Positions 1-6,631 are shown, counted from the first letter of the stretch. The stretch: DNA of 7,823 bases from CAYSBK01 sp964429265 (GCA_964429265.1 CAYSBK010000118.1:1-7823); one strand, 5' to 3'. Made by a program: numbers and translations. The notes: a model not told the origin generated them from the letters alone.

Positions 1-161
1 GTTAGTGCAGTCATCGAATCGCCGCCATCTCGGACCTGAGCTAGGCCCCGGCGATCGCACCATCTCCACAGGTTCAGTCGCGATAACAACCTCGCACTTG
101 ATGCCGCCGGCCGACCTTCACAACGGCTTCCGCCAATCAGCCTCTCCGCTTGGAGTACCGC
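1..161. other. Left edge, no supported gene
   Basis: This stretch lies downstream of the leftward GH43-like gene. On the minus strand one frame is open from 161 to the window edge but has no ATG until near the far end. Another frame, after a TGA near position 117, reads plausibly as protein (it includes IKCEVVIATEPVEMV) but has no convincing start or ribosome binding site. On the plus strand the frame from base 1 stops at 37-39, so it could be the last 12 codons of a rightward gene entering from the left. None of these can be confirmed. I see no strong hairpin with a T-run that would terminate the GH43-like transcript. Confidence 0.4.
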
Positions 162-1193
162 CTATTTCTTCCCCGGCCAATCCCAGGTCTTGAAATCGTC
201 GCTCCAGGCCAGACCAATGGAGACGTTCTCCTTGAATCCCGGACCGGCGTGGAAAAACATCAGGTACTTACCGACCCTCGGCTCTTTACGCAGGTCTATC
301 ACGAACGCCGCGGCTATTCCGCCCGGCGCCCAGTCCCACTGGTCCCCGCCCAGCGGAATTCGCTCACCCGTATCCCTCCAGTGAACCATATCCTTGGAGC
401 GCATTATGCCGGCTCCGCGGCCCTCGTTCTTCGGGTCGTAAATCAAAATGTACTCGTCGTCCTCGACCAGAACGCACGGATTCTCGCCGCACGGCATCCT
501 CTTGAAATAAGTCCACGTCTTCAGGTCATACGAGTACGACAAATTCGCCGCGTTGTCGTCGAAGAAGCACCACCACTTGCCGGGCTCATCTTTGTCCTGC
601 ACCAGGTAAGGGTCTATTAGTCGCCCCATATCCTCCACCGCAACATCCGGGCCCTTGACCATCAGCATCTCCGGCGGGCCCCAGTGCTCGAGGTCCTTGC
701 TCCTGGTTATCCACAGCCGGCAATCATCGTTGCCGTACTTCTGACCCTCGGGCGTCGGATACGTCTGGTAGCACAATATCCACTCATCGCCGTAACGAAC
801 CACGTTGCCCGGGCTGGAAAAATTGAGATTCAGGTCCTTCGGCGTAATAATCCGAGGCTTCGTCCAGCTCTTGAGGTCACAACTCTTGCTGACCGCGGTA
901 TAAGAATATCGCTTGCCGTCCGCGTCCTTCAGCCAGTAAGTGTAAAACAGCCGAAACACCCCGTTATGATAGTGCACCGCTGGGTCCCTGAACGCCTGGT
1001 TGCTGTCCCCCTGCAATACAATCGGCGATTCTATCGCCGAAAAATCTATCGGCTCCGCATGCGAACCGCACTGCCTGTCGCCTGACAGGGTACCACAGCC
1101 ACCAACGCCCGCACCGAACAACAGCGCCGCCACGGCAACCACCACGAACACCAGGCACCTCGTCTTCTCACGGGTGTATGCCTGCTCACACAT
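162..1193 (-). CDS. GH43-like five-bladed beta-propeller glycosidase, predicted lipoprotein
   Basis: The 343-residue protein is predicted to be exported and lipid-anchored: a basic N-terminus, a hydrophobic stretch at about residues 13-32 and a lipobox-like VGGC with Cys33. The mature part has five copies of an S-x-D-[LMF]-x-x-W type marker (about residues 103-110, 165-171, 221-227, 266-272 and 331-337), the blade signature of GH43/GH32/GH130-type propellers. Candidate acidic active-site residues are Asp70 in FRDPAVHYHNG (blade 1, base position), Asp194 in RLIDPYLVQD and Glu237 in CGENPCVL (acid position). The length suits a single-domain enzyme without a carbohydrate-binding module. The likely role is removing arabinose-, xylose- or galactose-type units from a polysaccharide at the cell surface, but the substrate cannot be read from sequence and a non-catalytic propeller is possible. 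I chose the ATG at 1193 because AAAGGA lies 6 bases upstream; a GTG at 1232 would add 13 residues and has no such site. The gene follows comEC on the same strand. Its strand skew and codon use are milder than its neighbours'. Confidence 0.85.
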   Translation of the reverse strand: MCEQAYTREKTRCLVFVVVAVAALLFGAGVGGCGTLSGDRQCGSHAEPIDFSAIESPIVLQGDSNQAFRDPAVHYHNGVFRLFYTYWLKDADGKRYSYTAVSKSCDLKSWTKPRIITPKDLNLNFSSPGNVVRYGDEWILCYQTYPTPEGQKYGNDDCRLWITRSKDLEHWGPPEMLMVKGPDVAVEDMGRLIDPYLVQDKDEPGKWWCFFDDNAANLSYSYDLKTWTYFKRMPCGENPCVLVEDDEYILIYDPKNEGRGAGIMRSKDMVHWRDTGERIPLGGDQWDWAPGGIAAAFVIDLRKEPRVGKYLMFFHAGPGFKENVSIGLAWSDDFKTWDWPGKK

Positions 1194-1199
1194 AAATAA

Positions 1200-1205
1200 T
1201 CCTTT
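1200..1205 (-). promoter_or_regulatory. Ribosome binding site of the GH43-like gene
   Basis: The minus strand reads AAAGGA, then six bases (TTATTT), then ATG. This good Shine-Dalgarno match decides the start at 1193 over the upstream in-frame GTG at 1232. Confidence 0.7.
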
Positions 1206-1226
1206 CCACAAGCTCAACCACCGCCG

Positions 1227-1238
1227 GTTCACCTGAAC
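1227..1238. repeat. Short inverted repeat between comEC and the GH43-like gene
   Basis: GTTCA-CC-TGAAC is a 5-base inverted repeat with a 2-base centre. It lies 34 bases upstream of the chosen GH43-like start and just after the comEC stop. As RNA the loop is too tight for a simple hairpin, so if it functions it is more likely a small operator for a dimeric regulator. A 5-base arm can occur by chance, and no second copy was noticed. Confidence 0.2.
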
Positions 1239-1253
1239 TGCCGTTGCTGTCTT

Positions 1254-3854
1254 TCACGGCTGCATCTTAGTCCTTCCGGCCGATTCACGCAAGTCTTTCA
1301 CCCGTCGCCGCTGCCGCTGTTTCCTGCAAAATGTCTCGGCGGTCATCGTGCCGTCTTTCTCGATTGTTATCGTTACCGCACCATCGGCCGCAGTGTAAAA
1401 CCAGTTCTTCTCATCCACGCGGACGACCCGGCCGTTTTCGTAGTCCGCCCGCCCGCAACTGCATAACACTACCTCCGGCCCGAGCCTCTCCACGAAGCCC
1501 GCCAGCAGCGTCTTCTTCGAACCGTGGTGTGGCAATACCAGCACGTCCGCTCTCAAGCCCGGATAAAGTTCCAGCAACCGCTTCTGCCCATAGCGCTCGA
1601 TATCCGAGCAAAGCAGTATCCTTCTGCCTGCAAAACTTATTAGCGTAACCAGCGACTTGTCGTTGTCGCTGAGATTCGGGTCGTCTTCGCCGAACTTGCC
1701 CGGCCAGAGGTGCTCCACCGGCACCGTCCCATCCGGCTTCACGCTCTCCAGAGGCTCGATACAACGACCCCTGCCTGCCAGGAACTCCTCCAGCAGTCCC
1801 CTGCTGCCCCACGGGTCATCCCCGCCGAAAAACGCCCCGCACGCCGCTATCCGCCTCACCCGAAGGTCCCGCACGATTTCCGGAACCCCGTTTATGTGAT
1901 CAACGTCGTTGTGGCTCAGGATAATCCCATCAACCTCGCCGACACCGTAATACCGCAACGCCGGCTCCACGATCCTGTCGCCGACGTTCTCTTTGAAAAG
2001 CGACCCTGCGTCAAAAATCAAACACCCCTGCCCCGGCAGACGAACCACCACCGCCTGGCCGTGACCCACATCCAGGCACGTCAGAATCAGCCTGTCCCGA
2101 TGCGTTCTCTGCCATTTCGTAAGACCGACGAAACCAACTATGACCACCGCACCGGCAACGCAAACAGCTTTTTTTACCCCCGGCCTGCCCAGCTTCGCCA
2201 GGCTCGCAAAAAGAACCAGCCCGTAGTAACCCGCAATCAACGCCGTCGCCGGCCTGCCTATAACAACCTGCGAAATGTCGATCCTCGCCAGCACCGATAC
2301 AACGCGAATGAGAAGCTCGCCAAGCCCCGCCGCAATCATCCCGACCCCCATCGCAAGCGTCGGAAGTACAAACCCCAGCACAATCTTGAAAAATCCGACG
2401 ACCAGTACACCCGCTACCAGCGGAAATACCACGACCGTCCACACGCACGTCAGCGGGTTGACCGTGTAAAAATGGTACAACAGAATCCCCGCACCGCCCA
2501 GCCACGCCGCAACGCCCATCGAAAAAAGCCGGAGAATGTAAGGCCCCGGCTTTGCGATTATCCGCAAAAGCAGCCTGCTCCTGGGCTTATCCTTGTACCA
2601 CGAGATACCCGCCAGCTTCTCATAAAGCCAAAAATGGACCGGATTTGCAAGAACTATTATCCCCAGCACGCTCGCAAACGACAACTGCCACCCCGCTTCG
2701 AATAGCTGCGTCGGCCTCAACAACAGCAACACGATACACGCAAGCCCAAGCGTGTTAAGCGGACTCGGCCGACGCCGAAACAAAAACGACATACAAAACA
2801 CCCAACCGATGATCGCCGCGCGAACCGTCGGCGCACGCCCCGGCACCACCAGCAAAAATACCCCGATCCCGAACATACACACCAACGCCCGGCACGACTT
2901 CGACAGGCCCGCCTTCTCCAGAAGCCACCACATGCAGCCTACCAGAATGCCGATATGAAGGCCCGAAAGGCTTATGAAATGCAGCAGACCCGTTTTCTCA
3001 AACGCCGCATAAGTCTCACTGTCTATCTCTCCCCTGCGGCCCAACAGCAGCGCCTCCAGAAGCCCCGTCGTTCTTTTCTCTTCATCCAGCCCCGCCGAAA
3101 GACACCGCCGCGCCGCCCTGCCGAACCACCCCTTCAGCCCACCACTGAGTCCCCCCTCGCCCCGGCCGATTATCTCTATCCCATCTCTGCTCTTCACCGA
3201 CGCCGCAACGTAAATGTTCCTGCGCCCAAGGTACCGCCTCGCGTCAAACTCGCCCGGGTTCGACGGCCCCGAAAAACGTTCCAGCCAGCAGTAAATCCGG
3301 ACATAATCACCCGCCTTCACTCCAACTACCGGCCCGCCCACGTACACCACTACCACGCCCGCCGCCTTCGCCCAGCCCCGAACCGTCTTCACCTCGCCCA
3401 CCTGCATCGTAAAAACGCTCCGTGCGTCCCGCGGCCTGCATTCCCCGAACACCCACCCCCTGTTCTTGACTATGTGCGGCTCACCGAGCACTACGCCCCC
3501 GATCGTCGCCAGCTTCCGCTCGCTGCCGACCACGTTGCGAATGTCGTTCGCCCCGCAATGCTCGAAACTTATCAGCCGAATCGCACCCAAGCAAACCCAT
3601 CCCACCGCACCCAGATACGCAAGGGCAAACGGCGATACCCTCTTGCTTACCGCAAGAAACACCACCAGCACCGTCACCCCCGCCAGCACCGCAACGTACG
3701 GGTAAGCGGAAAGCCCCGCCACCTGCTGAATAACAACCCCCACCGCCAGCGACGTCGCAAAAACCACCAGGGGTGCCGTCTCCGCCAACCGCTGCCACGC
3801 CGGACCGCTCAGCGAAGCGTCGATCGCAGCCAGTCTCCGTCGAACGTCGTCCAT
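1254..3854 (-). CDS. comEC: ComEC/Rec2-family DNA uptake channel with C-terminal metallo-beta-lactamase domain
   Basis: This inner-membrane protein would carry single-stranded DNA into the cytoplasm during natural transformation. Numbering is from an alternative GTG start at 3863 (869 residues); the ATG at 3854, which I prefer, gives 866, and neither has a clear ribosome binding site. Paired hydrophobic segments at about 31-100 and a DUF4131-like soluble region at about 105-230 (with SNPGEFDARRYLGRRNIYVA) come first. The Competence domain follows at about 265-550, with the family signature TGLLHFISLSGLHIGILVG at 291-309 and many membrane helices. A last hydrophobic segment at 565-582 precedes the metallo-beta-lactamase domain (about 592-832), which shows LDVGHGQA, FDAGS, SHNDVDH (650-656), CSDIE (752-756) and LPHHGS (777-782). 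The YGHP-type histidine motif expected next is absent: CSCGRADYENGR runs on through a shortened stretch to DGAVTI. The protein ends in a basic tail (about 846-869). Nothing else in the window belongs to a competence pathway, so transformation is inferred from family only. Confidence 0.95.
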   Translation of the reverse strand: MDDVRRRLAAIDASLSGPAWQRLAETAPLVVFATSLAVGVVIQQVAGLSAYPYVAVLAGVTVLVVFLAVSKRVSPFALAYLGAVGWVCLGAIRLISFEHCGANDIRNVVGSERKLATIGGVVLGEPHIVKNRGWVFGECRPRDARSVFTMQVGEVKTVRGWAKAAGVVVVYVGGPVVGVKAGDYVRIYCWLERFSGPSNPGEFDARRYLGRRNIYVAASVKSRDGIEIIGRGEGGLSGGLKGWFGRAARRCLSAGLDEEKRTTGLLEALLLGRRGEIDSETYAAFEKTGLLHFISLSGLHIGILVGCMWWLLEKAGLSKSCRALVCMFGIGVFLLVVPGRAPTVRAAIIGWVFCMSFLFRRRPSPLNTLGLACIVLLLLRPTQLFEAGWQLSFASVLGIIVLANPVHFWLYEKLAGISWYKDKPRSRLLLRIIAKPGPYILRLFSMGVAAWLGGAGILLYHFYTVNPLTCVWTVVVFPLVAGVLVVGFFKIVLGFVLPTLAMGVGMIAAGLGELLIRVVSVLARIDISQVVIGRPATALIAGYYGLVLFASLAKLGRPGVKKAVCVAGAVVIVGFVGLTKWQRTHRDRLILTCLDVGHGQAVVVRLPGQGCLIFDAGSLFKENVGDRIVEPALRYYGVGEVDGIILSHNDVDHINGVPEIVRDLRVRRIAACGAFFGGDDPWGSRGLLEEFLAGRGRCIEPLESVKPDGTVPVEHLWPGKFGEDDPNLSDNDKSLVTLISFAGRRILLCSDIERYGQKRLLELYPGLRADVLVLPHHGSKKTLLAGFVERLGPEVVLCSCGRADYENGRVVRVDEKNWFYTAADGAVTITIEKDGTMTAETFCRKQRQRRRVKDLRESAGRTKMQP

Positions 3855-3893
3855 ACCGGACACAAAGTTAAGACTTCACCGCCAACACCTCAA

Positions 3894-3931
3894 CCCAAAA
3901 AACCCGCCGGCCCCCTCCTCCCAAAAACCCC
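3894..3931 (-). promoter_or_regulatory. Five-run G-quadruplex-capable motif in the comEC leader
   Basis: On the minus strand, runs of 4, 3, 5, 3 and 3 G are separated by loops of 5, 4, 5 and 6 bases (plus-strand C-runs at 3894-3896, 3903-3905, 3911-3915, 3920-3922 and 3928-3931). This fits the usual pattern of four or more G-runs with loops of 1-7. It lies 40-77 bases upstream of the comEC start, so it would be in the comEC leader RNA if transcription starts near 3948, and it abuts the -35 region of the rightward promoter. Folding is inferred from pattern. The general C-richness of the plus strand makes such motifs more likely by chance. Confidence 0.4.
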
Positions 3932-3959
3932 TTGCAGTCCGTCCGCCGGACCATATAAT
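3932..3959 (+). promoter_or_regulatory. Sigma70-type promoter for the TPR/alpha-CTD operon
   Basis: A perfect TATAAT (3954-3959) is preceded, after a 16-base spacer, by TTGCAG (3932-3937), a 3-of-6 match to the -35 consensus. The expected transcription start is near 3966, giving a leader of about 50 bases before the ATG at 4018. It is the only strong -10 box in the divergent intergenic region and points towards the three-gene rightward unit. The -35 assignment is weaker than the -10. Confidence 0.6.
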
Positions 3960-3960
3960 A
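3955..3960 (-). promoter_or_regulatory. Possible overlapping -10 box for comEC
   Basis: The same AT-rich core read on the minus strand gives TATTAT, a 5-of-6 match to the -10 consensus, about 100 bases upstream of the comEC start. No good -35 lies 16-18 bases further upstream. If used, the two divergent promoters would share their melting region and compete for polymerase. Confidence 0.25.
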
Positions 3961-4004
3961 TCTCCTGCCCACGGCGGTAGTATTGAGAACTGACGATAGT
4001 TACT

Positions 4005-4008
4005 GGAG
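4005..4008 (+). promoter_or_regulatory. Ribosome binding site of the TPR/alpha-CTD gene
   Basis: GGAG lies nine bases before the ATG at 4018, an acceptable spacing that supports this start. Confidence 0.55.
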
Positions 4009-4017
4009 CAGACGCTT

Positions 4018-5322
4018 ATGGAAACCACAACCCAGCAGGTTGATTTGTTCGGTGCGGAACTGCCCAGCCTCGACGAGCTGGCCGGTCTCGAAGCACACGT
4101 CAATAGCTGTCAGGGCAATCGCCAGGCCTTCGCCGAGCTGGTCGACGCAAACCTTTCACAGAAAAACCAGCACGCCTGCCTCGCTACGGGCATCGGTCTG
4201 GTAATACTCGGCCGCTGCCACGAAGCGCTCGACAGACTCGAAAAGGCCGCCGACTGCCAGGCAAAGTACCTCTACCTGGCTCGTGCCAACACCGCCCTGC
4301 GCCGTTTCACCCAGGCCATCGACAACCTCGACAACTACCAAAAACACGGCGCCGATCCCCTCGCCGTCGCCCTCGAAAAAGCTCGCGTCTACCGCCGCAG
4401 CGGCCAACTCGATCTCTGCGAAAAACAACTTCAGGCCTGCGCAAACTTCGAGTCCGTCAATGCCGAGTATCACTACCAGCTCGCCCGCCTCCAGGAGCAA
4501 CGCGGCCAGTACGACCAGGCGACCGAGAACTACAGACGCGCATTGGATCTGGCCCCAGACCACCCCCGCGCACTGTTCCACTTGGCCTACAGGTGCGACT
4601 TGGCCGGCGACGAAGAGGCCGCCATCGACTATTACAGGCAGGTCCTTGCACGCTCGCCCGTCTATGTCAATGCCCTGCTGAACCTCGCCGTCCTCTACGA
4701 AGACGCAGGACAATTCGACAAGGCCGCCGCCTGCGTCGAAAAGGTCCTCAAATTCCATCCCAACCACCACCGGGCCCGCCTGTTCAAGAAAGACATCGAA
4801 AGCTCCAAGACGATGTACTTCGACGAGGAAAAGCAGAAACGCCGAGACGAGCAGGCCCAAATCCTCCAAACCCCGCTGTCGGACTTCGAACTGTCCGTCC
4901 GAAGCAGGAACTGCCTGCGAAAAATGGGAATCAAGACGCTCGGCGACCTGCTTAAAATCTCCGAGGCGGAGTTGCTGTCCTACAAAAACTTCGGTGAAAC
5001 TTCCCTCCGCGAAATCAAGACGATCCTCGAATCCAAGGGCCTGAAGCTCGGTGGCGCGCTCGAATCCCAGGAAACCGACGAAGACGCCGACGACGCCGAA
5101 GCACAGGAAAGAAAAATGCTCCTCGCCAAGCCGGTCGAAGAACTCGGCCTGTCGGTACGCGCACGCAAGTGCCTTGCAAAGCTCGAGGTCCGAACCCTCG
5201 AGGACCTCACTAACAAAACCGACGCCGAGTTGCTCGGCTGCAAAAACTTCGGAGTCACAAGTCTCAACGAAATCAAAAAGGCACTCGAAAAATATGGCCT
5301 TTCCCTGCGGACGCTCGACTGA
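4018..5322 (+). CDS. TPR protein with two RNA polymerase alpha C-terminal-like domains
   Basis: The 434-residue protein is predicted to be cytoplasmic, with no signal peptide or membrane segment. Residues about 52-251 hold roughly six tetratricopeptide repeats; the last three are clear (150-183, 184-217, 218-251) and the first three degenerate. A charged stretch (about 252-283) leads to two alpha-CTD-like helix-hairpin-helix domains at about 284-344 and 369-432, joined by an acidic linker (about 349-368). Domain 1 reads ELSVRSRNCLRKMGIKTLGD and KNFGETSLREIK; domain 2 reads GLSVRARKCLAKLEVRTLED and KNFGVTSLNEIK. Arg295 and Arg381 match E. coli alpha Arg265, which contacts UP-element DNA; Asn298 matches Asn268 but domain 2 has Lys384 there. 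The position of E. coli Lys298 is Thr in both. There is no alpha N-terminal domain, so this is not the polymerase subunit rpoA. TPRs usually bind proteins, so a bridge between a partner and DNA or polymerase is plausible. This architecture seems widespread in planctomycetes, but I know of no established function. It is first in a three-gene unit behind a TATAAT promoter. Confidence 0.93.
   Translation: METTTQQVDLFGAELPSLDELAGLEAHVNSCQGNRQAFAELVDANLSQKNQHACLATGIGLVILGRCHEALDRLEKAADCQAKYLYLARANTALRRFTQAIDNLDNYQKHGADPLAVALEKARVYRRSGQLDLCEKQLQACANFESVNAEYHYQLARLQEQRGQYDQATENYRRALDLAPDHPRALFHLAYRCDLAGDEEAAIDYYRQVLARSPVYVNALLNLAVLYEDAGQFDKAAACVEKVLKFHPNHHRARLFKKDIESSKTMYFDEEKQKRRDEQAQILQTPLSDFELSVRSRNCLRKMGIKTLGDLLKISEAELLSYKNFGETSLREIKTILESKGLKLGGALESQETDEDADDAEAQERKMLLAKPVEELGLSVRARKCLAKLEVRTLEDLTNKTDAELLGCKNFGVTSLNEIKKALEKYGLSLRTLD
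4867..5313 (+). repeat. Tandem alpha-CTD domain duplication
   Basis: Two copies of a roughly 60-residue alpha-CTD-like unit lie within the TPR gene (about 4867-5049 and 5122-5313). They match along their whole length as protein, including the L-S-V-R start, the A-E-L-L segment and the K-N-F-G-x-T-S-L-x-E-I-K hairpin. At DNA level they have diverged: the longest identity I noticed is CAAAAACTTCGG at 4983-4994 and 5241-5252. This points to an old duplication rather than a recent one. Confidence 0.85.
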
Positions 5323-5338
5323 TGCACTCCGCAACACG

Positions 5339-6631
5339 ATGCAAAGTTGCTCGATGCACGCTCGCGCACCATATCGGCGCCGCTCTGCCGCCGCAACCGC
5401 GATCCTCCTTGCCGCCACGGCACTTGTCGTGTTGTGCACCTTCTTTCTGCCCGGCTGTCGAAAGAGAAACCTCTGCACGCCCACCCCGCAGATCAACGCC
5501 CCGCAAGAATACTGGGTCAGGGTCCTGCTCCACAAAAACCTCCCTCAACTGTCGCTTGCCGTACGCACTTCCTTCTCGGTACGCACCCACAACGGCCGCT
5601 CCACCAGCTTCGAACATCCCCCAAACACCCTCCTGGTCCGCCCCGATGCCGACCGAATCCTCATCGGCTCCACGCCCTTCAAGACCAACAGCCTCCTGAT
5701 CTGCCCCGATAAACCATACGTCTTCTCCATAAATGGCTCGGCCTACCGCGGAAACCTCAAGTTGATTCTCCACCCCGCCGCCGCAACCCTCGACGCGATC
5801 AATATCGTCCCCCTCGAACCGTATCTGGCCGGAGTCGTCGGCGCCGAAATGCCCGACTACTGGGACGATGCCGCACTGCAGGCCCAGGCCGTCGCCGCAC
5901 GAACATACTGCCTCTACATCAAAAAACGCTTCGGCACCAACCGACAGTGGGACCTCCGAAAAACACAGGCAAACCAGGTCTACCTCGGACTGGCCGGTGA
6001 GTCCGCACGCGTCTGGGCCGCCGTCAACGCCACGCGCGGCAAAGTCCTGATGTGCACCACCCCCACCGCCAAAGCCGAAACTCTCTTCCCGACCTACTAC
6101 AGCTCAGCCTGCGGCGGCCATACCGAAGACGCGCAAAACGTCTTCGGAGAAGCCTGGCCGCCCCTGCAGGCCCGGCCCTGCCCCTACTGCAGGCAAATCA
6201 CCAAACCCGACTTCTTCCTCTGGCCCGCCGTCATCATCGACCAGGACACCCTCACGCAAAAACTGCTCCGAAGGTACCCCGCTCTCAAAAAACTCGGCCG
6301 CATAACACAAATCACCCCCGTCCGAACCAGCACCTACGACACCTTCACCAGGATAACGTCGCTGAAGCTCACCGGCTCCACCGGCGCCGTTGATTTCCTC
6401 AGGGCTGAGGACTTTCGACTCACCCTCGACCCCACCGGAACCAGAATTCGCAGCACCATTTTCAGAATCGAAAAACGCAACCGCCGATGGTTCTTTCTCG
6501 CAGGCAGAGGCTACGGCCACGGCGTCGGCATGTGCCAGTGCGGCGCAGAGGCAATGGCTCGCAGGGGCTTCTCCGCCGCCCAAATCCTCCAGTATTATTA
6601 CCCGGGTTCCCGAATCGTCTCTCTCTACTGA
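5339..6631 (+). CDS. SpoIID/LytB-domain protein, predicted exported lipoprotein
   Basis: The 430-residue protein belongs to the SpoIID/LytB family, whose sporulation member is a lytic transglycosylase that cuts peptidoglycan strands stripped of stem peptides. A basic N-terminus (YRRR), a hydrophobic stretch (about 17-37) and FLPGC with Cys40 suggest export and probable lipid anchoring, though Pro before Gly is atypical for a lipobox. The family core is clear: PLEPYLAGVVGAEMP with Glu170 at the catalytic position, then AALQAQAVAARTY, TQANQVYLG, PTYYSSACGGHTEDAQNVFG (251-270), a Cys pair in RPCPYC (281 and 284), and near the end GRGYGHGVGMCQCGAEAMA (390-407) and ILQYYYPGSRIV. His261 and the cysteines could bind zinc. 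I chose the ATG at 5339, 16 bases after the TPR gene stop, because it keeps the whole signal peptide; an ATG at 5354 would also. Neither has a clear ribosome binding site, so translational coupling is likely. No sporulation genes are nearby, so a role in cell-wall remodelling or division is inferred. Confidence 0.92.
   Translation: MQSCSMHARAPYRRRSAAATAILLAATALVVLCTFFLPGCRKRNLCTPTPQINAPQEYWVRVLLHKNLPQLSLAVRTSFSVRTHNGRSTSFEHPPNTLLVRPDADRILIGSTPFKTNSLLICPDKPYVFSINGSAYRGNLKLILHPAAATLDAINIVPLEPYLAGVVGAEMPDYWDDAALQAQAVAARTYCLYIKKRFGTNRQWDLRKTQANQVYLGLAGESARVWAAVNATRGKVLMCTTPTAKAETLFPTYYSSACGGHTEDAQNVFGEAWPPLQARPCPYCRQITKPDFFLWPAVIIDQDTLTQKLLRRYPALKKLGRITQITPVRTSTYDTFTRITSLKLTGSTGAVDFLRAEDFRLTLDPTGTRIRSTIFRIEKRNRRWFFLAGRGYGHGVGMCQCGAEAMARRGFSAAQILQYYYPGSRIVSLY

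Noticed and set aside
1710..2705. 331-codon plus-strand open frame opposite comEC
   Set aside because: It is antisense to the ComEC membrane and metallo-beta-lactamase regions, rich in Arg, Pro, Gln and His, and has no motif; another frame at 2955-3980 is rejected for the same reason.
4018..5322. rpoA (RNA polymerase alpha subunit) as the identity of the TPR gene
   Set aside because: There is no alpha N-terminal dimerisation domain and no ribosomal-protein neighbours; TPRs occupy that half, and the CTD is duplicated.
5051..5338. In-frame N-terminal extension of the SpoIID-type gene back to 5051
   Set aside because: It overlaps the second alpha-CTD coding segment, reads as Arg/Ser/Lys-rich junk and would bury the signal peptide about 95 residues inside the protein.
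4156..5535. 459-codon minus-strand open frame opposite the TPR/alpha-CTD gene
   Set aside because: It lies antisense to a gene with clear domain homology, shows no recognisable motif, and is low in complexity (Val, Gly, Glu and Leu rich), as expected from the complement of C-ending codons.
5320..5699. TGATG stop/start overlap at 5320-5324 as the start of the second operon gene
   Set aside because: The ATG at 5322 opens a different frame that ends at 5699 with an Arg/Pro/Ser-rich product and no homology. The SpoIID frame begins at 5339 with a proper signal peptide.
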